A program made the position numbers and the translations under genes. 64,000 bases of DNA from Luteithermobacter gelatinilyticus (GTDB lineage Bacteria; Pseudomonadota; Alphaproteobacteria; Sphingomonadales; Emcibacteraceae). Under the pieces are notes generated by a model that saw only the letters and a program-made list of their open reading frames with translations, was not told the origin of the DNA and searched no databases. Of the stretch, positions 25,608-34,859 are shown piece by piece (positions within the stretch are counted from its first letter, which is position 1; each line of letters starts with the position of its first letter). The stretch spans positions 1,308,501 through 1,372,500 of the forward strand of contig NZ_CP040517.1 of the NCBI RefSeq assembly GCF_005849285.1, given 5' to 3'.

Positions 25608-27707
25608 TTAAATCTGGCCTAGGGTACGGATTTTAATCTTGGGGTGAATTTCATTTTGCGACATGACCACGGTGGCAGGCCGGAATCGTTCGATGATCGA
25701 CCGGACATAAGGCCGGATCATCGGGCTGGTCAGCAAGACGGGCAGTTCCCCCGCATGGGCCTGTTCTTCAAAGGTCATGCGGACGGTGTTGATAAATTCC
25801 TGTAATTCGCTGGGCGGCATGGCCAGCTGTTTTTCCTCACCGCCGCCAACCAGGGATTCCATGAACCGCTGTTCCCACTGGGGCGACATGTTAATCAGTG
25901 GAATGCTTCCCTGCGCATCCGCATTGTCATGGCTGATCTGGCGCGCAAGCCGGGCGCGCACATGTTCGGTGATCATGACCACATTCTGGGTGTAGCCGCA
26001 GGCTTCGGCAATGCCTTCGAGGATGGTCGGTAGGTCACGAATGGACACTCTTTCATTCAGCAGGTTTTGCAGGATACGCTGCACCCCGCTTTGGCTGATC
26101 ATGCCCGGAATCAGGTCGGCGACAAGTTTCTGGTGTTCCTTGGGCAGATCATCCAGAAGTTTCTGGACCTCGGCGTAAGACAACAGCTCAGCCATATTGT
26201 CCTTGATGACTTCGGTAATGTGGGTGGTGATCACCGTCGAGGGATCCACGACGGTATAGCCCCGGAAGGAAGCTTCTTCCTTCATGCTGCGCTCCACCCA
26301 CACGGCCGGTAGGCCAAAGGCCGGCTCTCGGGTGGCTTCGCCGGGCAGGGCCACCTGTTCGCCGCGGGGATCCATGACCATCAGCATGTTGGGGCGGATA
26401 TCCCCACGGCCCACCTCGGCTTCCTTCAGGCGGATGACATAGGTATTGGCCTGAAGCTGCATATTATCGAGGATCCGCACTGACGGCATGACAAAGCCCA
26501 TCTCAGAGGCGATTTGACGCCTGAGCGCCCTGATCTGATCCGTCAGGCGAATACCGCTGTCATCGTTGATCAGCGGCAGCAGGCCATAGCCCAGTTCCAG
26601 CCGGATCGGGTCGATGGCCAGGGCTGAGGTAATAGGTTCCTCGGCCGGTTTGGCTTTTTCCTTTTCTTCCTGTTGCTGTTGCAAGAGTTTTTCATTTTCC
26701 ACTTCTTCCTCTTTTTTACGGGTCAGCGCATAGGACGTATAGCCCAGCAACCCTGACAGAACGGCAAAAGGCAGAAATGGAATGCCCGGCAGCAGGGCCA
26801 GGCAAAACAACAGAAAGGCACTGACGCCAATGGCGCGCGGATAGGCGCTGAGCTGGGAAAACAGAGCTTGGTCGGTTTTTCCCGTGACCCCCGCCTTGGT
26901 CACTAGCAGACCGGCCGCAGTAGAAACAATCAGCGCGGGAATCTGGCTTACCAGCCCGTCCCCCACGGTCAGTAAGGTATAGGTGTTGGCGGCATCCGCA
27001 AAGCTCATGCCGTTTTGGGCCACCCCCACAATCATGCCGGCGATAATGTTGATGAAGGTAATCAGCAGGCCGGCAACGGCGTCGCCGCGGACATATTTGG
27101 CCGCCCCGTCCATGGATCCGAAGAAGGTGCTTTCGTCTTCCAGTTCCCGGCGCCGCCGGCGGGCTTCGTCTTCATTGATGAGGCCGGAAGACAGATCCGC
27201 GTCAATGGCCATTTGCTTGCCGGGCATGGCATCCAGGCTAAAACGGGCCGCCACCTCTGCAATGCGGCCGGAGCCTTTGGTGATGACCATGAAATTAACG
27301 ATCAGCAACACGGCAAACACAATGATACCGATGACAAAATTCCCCCCCATGACAAAAGAGCCAAAGGCTTCGATCACATGTCCCGCCGCCGAGGGGCCGG
27401 TATGTCCGTTGCTGAGAATCAGCCGGGTCGAGGCCACATTGAGCGCCAGCCTGAGCATGGTTGAAACCAGAAGGATTGTTGGAAAGGCGTTCAAATCCAG
27501 CGGCTTTTCGATGAACAGGCAGGTCATCAGGATCATCACGGCAAAGGTGATGGACAGGGCCAGACAAATATCTAGAAGCCAGGGCGGCATGGGCAGAAAC
27601 AGAACCACCAGAATACCAACAACGCCCAGCGCCATCATGATGTCGCTTCTTTGGGAAAGCTGTGCAGCGAGGCCGGGGCCTGCGTTATTTGTGGCTGTGT
27701 CGCTCAT
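25608..27707 (-). CDS. flhA: Flagellar export gate protein FlhA
   Basis: A 699-aa inner-membrane protein of standard length. Eight hydrophobic segments occupy about 20-340. The FHIPEP-type signature is represented by LVSTMLRLALNVASTRLIL and the cytoplasmic loop DAMPGKQMAIDADL. The soluble domain (about 360-699) includes the ordered blocks found in all FlhA proteins. FlhA is the nonameric ring of the export gate that receives substrates and chaperones. It lies between flbD and flhF on one strand. Confidence 0.96.
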   Translation of the reverse strand: MSDTATNNAGPGLAAQLSQRSDIMMALGVVGILVVLFLPMPPWLLDICLALSITFAVMILMTCLFIEKPLDLNAFPTILLVSTMLRLALNVASTRLILSNGHTGPSAAGHVIEAFGSFVMGGNFVIGIIVFAVLLIVNFMVITKGSGRIAEVAARFSLDAMPGKQMAIDADLSSGLINEDEARRRRRELEDESTFFGSMDGAAKYVRGDAVAGLLITFINIIAGMIVGVAQNGMSFADAANTYTLLTVGDGLVSQIPALIVSTAAGLLVTKAGVTGKTDQALFSQLSAYPRAIGVSAFLLFCLALLPGIPFLPFAVLSGLLGYTSYALTRKKEEEVENEKLLQQQQEEKEKAKPAEEPITSALAIDPIRLELGYGLLPLINDDSGIRLTDQIRALRRQIASEMGFVMPSVRILDNMQLQANTYVIRLKEAEVGRGDIRPNMLMVMDPRGEQVALPGEATREPAFGLPAVWVERSMKEEASFRGYTVVDPSTVITTHITEVIKDNMAELLSYAEVQKLLDDLPKEHQKLVADLIPGMISQSGVQRILQNLLNERVSIRDLPTILEGIAEACGYTQNVVMITEHVRARLARQISHDNADAQGSIPLINMSPQWEQRFMESLVGGGEEKQLAMPPSELQEFINTVRMTFEEQAHAGELPVLLTSPMIRPYVRSIIERFRPATVVMSQNEIHPKIKIRTLGQI

Positions 27708-27746
27708 TCGGGTCTTTTCTCAGCATGCGCATCAATGTTCGGGTTT

Positions 27747-29129
27747 TCAGGACAGGGAGGAATTTTCCATTCCCTCTCCGGGGCTGGGGACCGCCACACC
27801 CTCAGCCATATACTGATTCAGCTTGTTGCGCAGGGTGCGGATGGAAATCCCCAGAATATTGGCGGCATGGGTCCGGTTGCCCAGACAGTGTTTCAGGGTG
27901 TCAATAATTAGGTCCCGCTCCACATCGGCCACTGTCCGGCCAATATGGGAGCTGGCGGCAAAAGGTTCGGTGTCTCGTGGCGAAGCTGTGTCCGTGCCAC
28001 GTGTACTGCTCTGGATTGCCATGTGCGGCCGGCCATCCGGCAGCAGGATATCCTGTTTGGTGATTTCGGGACCGCTGGCCAACAGGACGGCGCGATGCAT
28101 GGTATTTTCCAGTTCGCGCACATTACCCGGCCAGTCATGATTGATCAGCACCTTCATGGCCTCATCGGATACGGGTTTCGGCTCAAGGCCATTGAATTCC
28201 GCATATTTCCGGGCAAAATGTTTGCATAGGGCCCGGGTGTCTTCCGGCCGTTCCCGCAACGGCGGGAGGTTAAGATTGACCACATTCAACCGGAACAGCA
28301 AATCTTCCCGGAACGTGCCTTTTTTGACTTCTTCATGGAGATTGCGGTTGGTGGTGGCGATAATGCGGATATCCACCTTTACGGGGCCACCGCTGCCGCC
28401 CACGCGGTCAATTTCACGTTCCTGGATGGCCCTGAGCAGCTTGGCCTGGAGACGGATGTCCATTTCGCTGATCTCATCCAGTAGCAGGGTACCGCCATTG
28501 GCTTCTTCAAACTTGCCGATCCGGCGGGCCACGGCCCCGGTAAAGGCGCCTTTTTCATGACCGAACAGTTCAGATTCCAGAAGGTTCTCGGGAATGGCCG
28601 CGCAGTTAACGCTGACATAGGGCTTCTGGGCCCGGCGGCTTTTGTTGTGTACGTAACGGGCCATCACTTCCTTGCCGGTGCCGGATTCGCCGCTGATCAG
28701 AATGCTGGCTTCGCTGGGAGCGACCTGGTCAGCCAGACTGACCACTTTCATCATGGCGCGGTCGCGATAGATAAATTCATGGTCGTCATCGGAAATGGCG
28801 GTCAACACCGCGGCAATCATATCCGGATCCGGGGGCAGGGGGATATATTCCTTGGCTCCGGCGCGAATGGCGCGGACGGCGGCATCTGGGTTAGAGCCAA
28901 TTCCACAAGCCACCACAGGGGTGGAAATACGTTCTGTTTTCAGGTTCTCGATCAACCCTTTAATGTCCTGTTTGATGTCCACCATCAACAGGTCTGCCCC
29001 CTTGCTGCGGATCAGATTAAGGGCGCCGTCCACATCATCCACATGCATGACCTGGGCCCCCTGTTGCATGGCAATCCGGGAGGCTGTACTGAGCTGGCCT
29101 TGTAATGTTCCGACAATGATTAATCGCAT
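27747..29129 (-). CDS. flbD: Sigma-54-dependent flagellar regulator FlbD
   Basis: About 460 aa from the ATG at 29129, where MRLIIVGTLQGQLS matches the family N-terminus; a longer frame to 29186 would overlap motA. Order: receiver-like domain (1-120, divergent), AAA+ domain with Walker A GESGTGKEV and the sigma-54-contacting GAFTGA loop, then a Fis-type HTH near the C-terminus (THAANILGISIRTLRNKL). FlbD activates late flagellar genes at sigma-54 promoters and can repress early ones. Good -24/-12 matches lie upstream of fliK and flgK in this window. Confidence 0.92.
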   Translation of the reverse strand: MRLIIVGTLQGQLSTASRIAMQQGAQVMHVDDVDGALNLIRSKGADLLMVDIKQDIKGLIENLKTERISTPVVACGIGSNPDAAVRAIRAGAKEYIPLPPDPDMIAAVLTAISDDDHEFIYRDRAMMKVVSLADQVAPSEASILISGESGTGKEVMARYVHNKSRRAQKPYVSVNCAAIPENLLESELFGHEKGAFTGAVARRIGKFEEANGGTLLLDEISEMDIRLQAKLLRAIQEREIDRVGGSGGPVKVDIRIIATTNRNLHEEVKKGTFREDLLFRLNVVNLNLPPLRERPEDTRALCKHFARKYAEFNGLEPKPVSDEAMKVLINHDWPGNVRELENTMHRAVLLASGPEITKQDILLPDGRPHMAIQSSTRGTDTASPRDTEPFAASSHIGRTVADVERDLIIDTLKHCLGNRTHAANILGISIRTLRNKLNQYMAEGVAVPSPGEGMENSSLS

Positions 29130-29142
29130 TTTCCGTCTACTC

Positions 29143-29904
29143 TTATTCAAAATATCTGATGCGATGGGTTTGCGGCAGCATGGCATTCAGCTGCATTTCC
29201 AGACGCCGCGGATTTTCTTCCCTGCTGATGGACAGGGCGCCTGTCAAATACAGGGCGTTAAGGGTGGATTCATTCTGGGAATTTCTTTCTGCCTTGGTCG
29301 CCAGCGGCATCAATACCATATGCGCCAAGACGGCGCCATAAAATGTGGTGAGCAGGGCCACCGACATGGCCGGGCCGATGGTGCTGGGATCGCTGAGATT
29401 GCCCAGCATCTGCACCAGCCCCACCAGGGTACCGATCAGTCCCATGGCCGGGGCCACCTCGGCTGCCCGGCGCAACAGGTCCACGCTCTTGGACTGGATA
29501 CTGGCGGTATAATGGATTTCCTTTTGCAGGATTTGTTCGATTTCCTCCACTGAGGCGCCATCAACCGTGAGGTTCAGGGCTTTTTGCAGAAAGGGTTCGT
29601 TATTCATGGTGGAGGTGAGCTTTTCCAGCGACATCAGCCCCTGCTTGCGGGCCCTTTCGGAAATCTGGATCATGGTGACGCCAGCCTCCCGCGGGTCAAG
29701 GGGGGTATAGGTCATCATGTGCCACAATGCCCCGGGAATCAGTTGCAGGTCTTTTGGCGAAAAACTGACGATGGTAATGGCCACAGTTCCCCCCAGAACA
29801 ATGAGAATGGAGGGTACATCCACAAAGGCCAATGGCGACCCTCCCAGAATCATGGCGGAGATGATCAGTGCAAAACCTGCGACAATACCCAATAACGTAA
29901 TCAC
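29143..29904 (-). CDS. motA: Flagellar motor stator protein MotA/PomA
   Basis: A 253-aa inner-membrane protein with four predicted membrane segments, two near the N-terminus and two around 145-205 containing EVAPAMGLIGTLVGLVQML. This is the A subunit of the ion-driven stator. The length and compact cytoplasmic loop resemble PomA, the sodium type, but coupling ion cannot be settled without the B subunit. No motB/pomB is present in the window. The gene lies between fliN and flbD, with its stop 13 bases from the flbD start. Confidence 0.88.
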   Translation of the reverse strand: MITLLGIVAGFALIISAMILGGSPLAFVDVPSILIVLGGTVAITIVSFSPKDLQLIPGALWHMMTYTPLDPREAGVTMIQISERARKQGLMSLEKLTSTMNNEPFLQKALNLTVDGASVEEIEQILQKEIHYTASIQSKSVDLLRRAAEVAPAMGLIGTLVGLVQMLGNLSDPSTIGPAMSVALLTTFYGAVLAHMVLMPLATKAERNSQNESTLNALYLTGALSISREENPRRLEMQLNAMLPQTHRIRYFE

Positions 29905-29960
29905 CCTAACTTCCCTCTTTATATTGCCGAGTCCGGCGCGATACCGGAGACTTTGGCATA

Positions 29961-30311
29961 TTATTCTTCGCCCTTGATAATTTCCGTCATGGTGATGCCC
30001 AGCTTGTCCTCCACCAGAACGACCTCACCCCGTGCCACAAGGCGGTTATTCACATATATGTCAATGGCTTCGCCAACCTTGCGGTCCAGTTCGACAATGG
30101 CGCCGGGCCCCATGCGTAACAATTTGTTCACGGGGAGGTTGGTTTTGCCAAGCACGGCAGAAACCTTGACCGGTACGTCAAAAACCGCTTCCAGATCACC
30201 GGCCATGGCGTTTTCGGTGTCTACCGGCTCGCTTTGCGAAGGCGTTGCAGTTTCAGTACTGGATTCGGACTTGTCCAGTTCCTGCCAGTCCATATTCTCA
30301 GTATCAGACAT
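29961..30311 (-). CDS. fliN: Flagellar motor switch protein FliN
   Basis: A 116-aa protein: a variable acidic N-terminus (about 1-38) then a SpoA domain with VFDVPVKVSAVLGKTNLPV and LLRMGPGAIVELDRKVGE, then VNNRLVARGEVVLVEDKLGI. This is the standard FliN core. FliN tetramers complete the C-ring with FliM and help dock FliH-FliI. It follows fliH by about 110 bases. fliM is not in the window. Confidence 0.94.
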   Translation of the reverse strand: MSDTENMDWQELDKSESSTETATPSQSEPVDTENAMAGDLEAVFDVPVKVSAVLGKTNLPVNKLLRMGPGAIVELDRKVGEAIDIYVNNRLVARGEVVLVEDKLGITMTEIIKGEE

Positions 30312-30420
30312 TATCCTATCGTCCTTAATATTTCCTTGTCATATCCCGAACCGCTCCCTGGTTGCGCTATATGTTCAGAGCAGGTCGGAAACATGGCCTC
30401 ATCTATTACTATACTGTCCG

Positions 30421-31077
30421 TCATACAGCCGGCCCCACCTCATCGGCGGAAATGCTCACCGTCATCCCGTTATCGTCCTGGTGGCCTGAAGAAGGGGCCT
30501 CAATGAAAAGCTGTATGGTTTTATCAATGGTGTTTTTCAATGCTTCAAAATCACGGTCTGCGCCGCCATCCGCCCATTCCACCTTGCAATCGCTGATATG
30601 TCGCATGGGCTCGCTGATCAAAACAATCTCACCGGCGAAACCGGTCATTGTTTTCAGATCCTCAATTCGTTTTTGCAGGAACGGCAAGATCTGATCATCA
30701 ACCCGGATCACGATGCGCGGTTCCAGCGGGCTGTTTTTCAGGCACTGGCTGACCAGGGCCTCGATTTCCGGCAAGGGCGTGTTTTCCACCAGGGCCGGCG
30801 CCAGTTTTCCGATGATGGTATGGGCCAGAATCGCGGCTTCCTTATGCATCATGGCTTCCTGTTCCTTGTGCCGGGTGGTGAGAACCTGAAGGGCCGCGTG
30901 AATATTCTGTAGCAGATACTGGCTTTGCTGTTCTATGCTCTCGCGAATTTCCGCGCGTCCTGCTTCCAGCCCCTTTTCAAAGGCTTCCTGGCGGGCCTGT
31001 TCAATTTTTTCCTGGCTGCGGGGGCCGCCAAGTTCGTCTTCAAAGTCCGTATCGAATGTATATTTTACCGCAGTCAT
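30421..31077 (-). CDS. fliH: Flagellar assembly protein FliH
   Basis: A 218-aa protein between fliG and fliN. The middle is a Glu/Gln-rich coiled coil (about 18-95: EKIEQARQEAFEKGLEAG), and the C-terminal half has the FliH/YscL/AtpE-type pattern ending with a beta-hairpin (CKVEWADGGADRDFEALK). FliH regulates FliI ATPase and docks it to FliN at the C-ring. Sequence conservation is weak in the family; position and architecture carry the call. Confidence 0.85.
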   Translation of the reverse strand: MTAVKYTFDTDFEDELGGPRSQEKIEQARQEAFEKGLEAGRAEIRESIEQQSQYLLQNIHAALQVLTTRHKEQEAMMHKEAAILAHTIIGKLAPALVENTPLPEIEALVSQCLKNSPLEPRIVIRVDDQILPFLQKRIEDLKTMTGFAGEIVLISEPMRHISDCKVEWADGGADRDFEALKNTIDKTIQLFIEAPSSGHQDDNGMTVSISADEVGPAV

Positions 31078-31099
31078 GTGTCCCCTGTTTCTTTCCGGA

Positions 31100-32122
31100 T
31101 CAATAGATCAGTTCGTCCTCGCTCTTGTTGTCGGCCAGGACAATTTCCCCGGCATCGGCCAGATCTTTAGCCACATTGACGATTTCCATCTGGGCCTCGT
31201 CAACATCTTTTAGCCGTACTGGCCCCATGGCTTCCATGTCCTCTTTGAGGATTTTGGCGGCCCGTTCGGACATATTACTGAAGAAGATATCGCGGAGTTT
31301 TTCCGAGGCTCCCTTAAGCGCCAGCCCCAGGCGATCCTTGTCAATACTCCGCAGCAGGGTCTGCACGCCGGTGGAATCCAGACTTTGCAGATCGTCAAAG
31401 GTAAACATCAGGGCCCGGACACGCTCGGCGCTTTCCCGGTTGCGATCTTCCAGGGCGGTCAGGAACCGGGTTTCCGAACTCCTGTCCAGGAAGTTGAAGA
31501 TTTCCGCGATAGTTTCATGGCTGTCCTTACGGCTGGTCCGCGCCAGGTTGTTCATGAATTCGGTACGCAGGGTTTGTTCCACTTTATCCAGAATGTCTTT
31601 TTGCACCGGCTCCATGCGTAACATACGCATAATTACTTCCATGGCGAAATCATCGGGCAGGACACTGAGCACCGCGGCAGCATGTTCGGGTTTAATCTTG
31701 GACAGAACCACGGCCACGGTCTGCGGATATTCATTTTTGAGATAGGTAGCCAGCACCACCTCGTTGACATTGCCCAGTTTGTCCCACATGGTCCGCCCGG
31801 CCGGACCACGGATTTCCTCCATGATCTGGGTCACTTTATCTTTGGGCAGCATTTTGGAAAGCAGCCGTTCCGTGTTATCAAAGTTGCCGGTCATGGTGCC
31901 GACGGAGCTGACGTTGTTGGCAAAATCAAGAAACAGCTCCTCAATAACCTTGGCGTCCACCGTCCCGAGGGAAGACATGGCCAGAGACAGTTCTTTGACT
32001 TCCTCATCATCCAGGAGATTCCAGATGATCCGGCCATGATCGTCACCAAGCGCCAGCATCAGGGCTGCGGCCCTGTCGCTGGAACTCATATCGCTGAGAC
32101 GTGATATTTTTCCTTTACTCAC
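31100..32122 (-). CDS. fliG: Flagellar motor switch protein FliG
   Basis: A 340-aa armadillo-repeat protein of normal FliG size. Features include the [20 protein letters not shown] segment, the [20 protein letters not shown] helix set (EHPQ-like motif, here EYPQ) and the C-terminal torque-generating domain with [20 protein letters not shown]. FliG links the MS-ring (FliF) to FliM/FliN and contacts the stator MotA. The gene sits between fliF and fliH on the same strand. Confidence 0.95.
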   Translation of the reverse strand: MSKGKISRLSDMSSSDRAAALMLALGDDHGRIIWNLLDDEEVKELSLAMSSLGTVDAKVIEELFLDFANNVSSVGTMTGNFDNTERLLSKMLPKDKVTQIMEEIRGPAGRTMWDKLGNVNEVVLATYLKNEYPQTVAVVLSKIKPEHAAAVLSVLPDDFAMEVIMRMLRMEPVQKDILDKVEQTLRTEFMNNLARTSRKDSHETIAEIFNFLDRSSETRFLTALEDRNRESAERVRALMFTFDDLQSLDSTGVQTLLRSIDKDRLGLALKGASEKLRDIFFSNMSERAAKILKEDMEAMGPVRLKDVDEAQMEIVNVAKDLADAGEIVLADNKSEDELIY

Positions 32123-32219
32123 TCAATTCACCTGACCAGTTGTGGTTACCATTACTGTGATGGCGGTTCTTGTAGGGTACGGATTCAGAGTTAATTTCCA
32201 GAAACTATTCATAAAGTAT

Positions 32220-33959
32220 CTATTCATAGAGCCAGCTTCTGATAACGGCGGCAGATTCGTCGGGGTATTTTTCAACCAGCTCTCCAACTTTTTTAAGAGC
32301 CGTTGCCTGAATTTTTCCTTCGACGGAGGCGATATCAATGGCCGACTCAATCCCCTGTTTTTCAGCCACTTCCCGGGCCGTGAGCGTGCGACCGCTTTCA
32401 TCTGTCGGGATCACCACCTGTTCCCCTTCGCGAGTGACAATGGCCTTACCCTGTTGCGGGGGGGCTAGGGCTTGCTGTTGTTGCTGGCCTTCTTCACCTG
32501 GCAACTGGGGATACTGTCCGCCTTGGGCCCCTTGAAGAGCCAATTGTCCGGTGCCTCCTTCGTCAGGTCCCATCATATAGGAAATCAGGGGACGCAGGCC
32601 AAAAAAGGTAACAGCCAGGAAGGCAATCAGCAAAACCCCGAGCTCTACAAGCCACAGAATGTCGCCTTTGTCAAAATTGAACAATCCTTCTTCAACCAGG
32701 TCATCGCCATAGTCCACTTCGGCAAACTGCATGTTTACCACACTGACCGTATCGCCGCGGTCCTCATCGAAACCAATAGCGGACTTAACCAGATTTTCCA
32801 GTTGCGCCAACTCTTCGGGACTCCGCGGCTGGTACAAGGGCGGCGTGCCTTCCCCCTGATCCACATAGGTCCCGTCTACCAGAACGGCTACGGAAACCCG
32901 TTTGACCGTACCCGCTTCATGAATTTGCGTGCGGATGGTTTTGGAAATTTTGTAGTTAATGGTTTCTTCGGTGGTGCTGCCGGACGACTGGTTAAGCACA
33001 GTCGGACCGCCGGCGGTTGCTTCCTGATCCGGCAGGTTGTTGGCCACGGAAACCTGGGTTTCCTCGGCATTTTCCTGATCCCTTGTGGTGGATTCGCGGA
33101 TTTGTGAGGATAGAACCACCTGGCCGTCAGGATCGTATATTTCAGAATTGCTGGTGACCCGGTTCAGGTCAAGTTCTGCCGTCACTTCTGCCCGCACTTT
33201 CCCCAGGCCCACTGTCTTTTCAAGCAGAGTCTCGATCTGACTGCGCAGGCGGTTCTCCATAGCGATTTTCTTTTCCTCCAGGGAGGTGGCCAGAATGCCG
33301 GTGCTGTCTTCCGCTGAGCCGCGGGCCAGAAGAGAGCCTTTCTGGTCAACAATGGAAATACGTTCCGGCTGCAAATCCGGTACTGCTGCAGCGACCAGAT
33401 TCTGAATGGCCATAACCTGGTCCCGGCTGAGCCGCCCATTTCTGGTTTTGACCAGAATGGAAGCCGTTGCTTCGCGGCTTTCGTTACTGAACAGCCGGCG
33501 TTCCGGCATAACCAGATGTACCCGGGCGCTTGCAACGCGTTCCATGGATTGGATGGTGCGGGACAGTTCCCCTTCAAGGGCGCGCAGACGGTTGATATTC
33601 TGCACAAAACTTGTGGTGCCGAGGGAATCGGTGCGGTCAAAAATTTCGTATCCCAGAGATCCCCCACCGGTCAGACCCTGGGCATGAACCATCATCCGCA
33701 GGCGGTAGACCTGGTCCTCAGGCACCAGAATGGTGCTGCCATCGCCGGCAATCTTGTAGGGAATGGATTGGCTTTCGAGCTGTTGCACAATACGGTCTGC
33801 GTCAGCAAGATCAAGACCACTGAATAACAGTCCCATATTGGGGGTGGAAAGGCGAACCGTAATATAGATAAAGAAACCAATGATGATGGCCGCCACCGTT
33901 CCCATCGCCGCCAGACGGGCGGGACCAAGAGTTTTAAAAAAGACAGCTAAACTATTCAC
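32220..33959 (-). CDS. fliF: Flagellar MS-ring protein FliF
   Basis: A 579-aa protein with a membrane segment near each end of the periplasmic region (about 19-40 and about 445-465). The ring-building motifs include MGLLFSGLDLADADRIVQ and VMPERRLFSNESREATASILVK. The C-terminal cytoplasmic part, which binds FliG, is Gln-rich in its middle. FliF is the first assembled basal-body ring. It is the first gene of the long minus-strand run fliF-G-H-N-motA-flbD-flhA-F-G. A CtrA-like box is about 83 bases upstream. Confidence 0.96.
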   Translation of the reverse strand: MNSLAVFFKTLGPARLAAMGTVAAIIIGFFIYITVRLSTPNMGLLFSGLDLADADRIVQQLESQSIPYKIAGDGSTILVPEDQVYRLRMMVHAQGLTGGGSLGYEIFDRTDSLGTTSFVQNINRLRALEGELSRTIQSMERVASARVHLVMPERRLFSNESREATASILVKTRNGRLSRDQVMAIQNLVAAAVPDLQPERISIVDQKGSLLARGSAEDSTGILATSLEEKKIAMENRLRSQIETLLEKTVGLGKVRAEVTAELDLNRVTSNSEIYDPDGQVVLSSQIRESTTRDQENAEETQVSVANNLPDQEATAGGPTVLNQSSGSTTEETINYKISKTIRTQIHEAGTVKRVSVAVLVDGTYVDQGEGTPPLYQPRSPEELAQLENLVKSAIGFDEDRGDTVSVVNMQFAEVDYGDDLVEEGLFNFDKGDILWLVELGVLLIAFLAVTFFGLRPLISYMMGPDEGGTGQLALQGAQGGQYPQLPGEEGQQQQQALAPPQQGKAIVTREGEQVVIPTDESGRTLTAREVAEKQGIESAIDIASVEGKIQATALKKVGELVEKYPDESAAVIRSWLYE

Positions 33960-34165
33960 TTGCTAATCCCTGTGAAACAGTCCGAAAATGCCTGTTGATG
34001 AGTGAGCTTTCCGAACCCCTGTGTTCCAAAACGAACCAGAGTTTACCCAATGTTAAGTAAATAACTGGTTAATGCTAGGCAAAAATTGCCTAGTATGAGG
34101 CGTAAAAAATTAGATGTTTCTAATAAATCGCAGAATTCCTTGAGTTAACAAGCTATAGTGTGCCT

Positions 34166-34192
34166 TAAAAAAAATACCACAAGATGTGGTGT
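34166..34192 (-). terminator. Second intrinsic terminator downstream of sciP
   Basis: On the minus strand ACCACA-TCT-TGTGGT is followed by ATTTTTTTT. A short hairpin with a strong T tract, distal to the first terminator. Confidence 0.65.
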
Positions 34193-34226
34193 TTCCCATA
34201 ATGTTAAAATCAGTGATTGTCTGGCC

Positions 34227-34264
34227 AAAAAAATTAACCATGAGACTCGGGGCCCCATGGTTAA
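34227..34264 (-). terminator. Intrinsic terminator of sciP containing an inverted TTAACCATG pair
   Basis: Perfect 9-bp stem TTAACCATG (34234-34242) / CATGGTTAA (34256-34264) with a 13-base GC-rich loop; the minus strand continues TTTTTTTGG. It starts about 55 bases after the sciP stop. The arms also look like CtrA half-sites. Confidence 0.7.
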
Positions 34265-34318
34265 TAATGTTTGTCTGTAAGGTCAATATGTTCCGGCGTG
34301 CTGATGCCGGTATATGCA

Positions 34319-34618
34319 TTAGTTATTAGCCGGCGTGGACTTCCCGGAACGGTAATCCTGGACTTTTGTCACGCGCAATCCCATCAGTCCGTCATTGTCG
34401 ATGGCGCGCTGCCATGACAGGAATTCCTCGACGGACAAGGTATATTTCTTGCAGGCTTCTTCCAGAGAGATGAGACCGCCCCTGACTGCGGCGACCACTT
34501 CGGCCTTACGTCTAACAACCCATCTTTTAGTATTGCTGGGGGGCAGATCATCAAGCGTAAGTGGCTCTCCGGTCGGTCCCATGATGGATGCCGGCTGCAT
34601 GTCTTTTCTGGTACTCAT
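34319..34618 (-). CDS. sciP: CtrA inhibitor SciP (DUF1153)
   Basis: A 99-aa helix-turn-helix protein matching SciP: TLDDLPPSNTKRWVVRRKAEVV, then GLISLEEACKKYTLSVEEFLSW and MGLRVTKVQDYR. SciP binds CtrA and blocks its ability to recruit RNA polymerase in G1. CtrA is also encoded in this window, so regulator and antagonist lie in the same motility block. It is monocistronic, with two intrinsic terminators after it. Confidence 0.94.
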   Translation of the reverse strand: MSTRKDMQPASIMGPTGEPLTLDDLPPSNTKRWVVRRKAEVVAAVRGGLISLEEACKKYTLSVEEFLSWQRAIDNDGLMGLRVTKVQDYRSGKSTPANN

Positions 34619-34805
34619 TGTTACGCGAATCTCCGGTATCTTGGTTTGATGAAAAAAAGATACGCGAAGCTCTTTAAAAAAGACCTAATGAATTCGGTTA
34701 ATTTGGAGCAAAAAAAATATAAATTTTTATCAAACTGTGTTGGACGAAATTGTCTGCTATATGGGAATGGGGTTCGTTTGAAATATAACCTGAAACATAA
34801 AAAGA

Positions 34806-34840
34806 CATAAAAAGGATGCCGGAGGATTCCGGCATCCTTA
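34806..34840 (-). terminator. Intrinsic terminator of the fliK-flgD-flgE operon
   Basis: On the minus strand an 11-bp perfect stem AAGGATGCCGG / CCGGCATCCTT with a 6-base loop is followed by TTTATGTCTTTTT. It starts about 20 bases after the flgE stop. Confidence 0.88.
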
Positions 34841-34859
34841 GGTGAAGTCTTTGAAAAGA

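Larger units (their letters stand above)
33960..34318 (-). promoter_or_regulatory. fliF upstream region with CtrA-like box
   Basis: A 359-base gene-free stretch between sciP and fliF. TTTACCCAATGTTAA (34042-34056) fits TTWA-N7-TTAA, the CtrA consensus, about 83 bases before the fliF ATG; a further GTTAA is at 34069-34073. Two terminator hairpins for sciP are also present and are listed separately. CtrA control of fliF is well established in Caulobacter. Confidence 0.4.
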
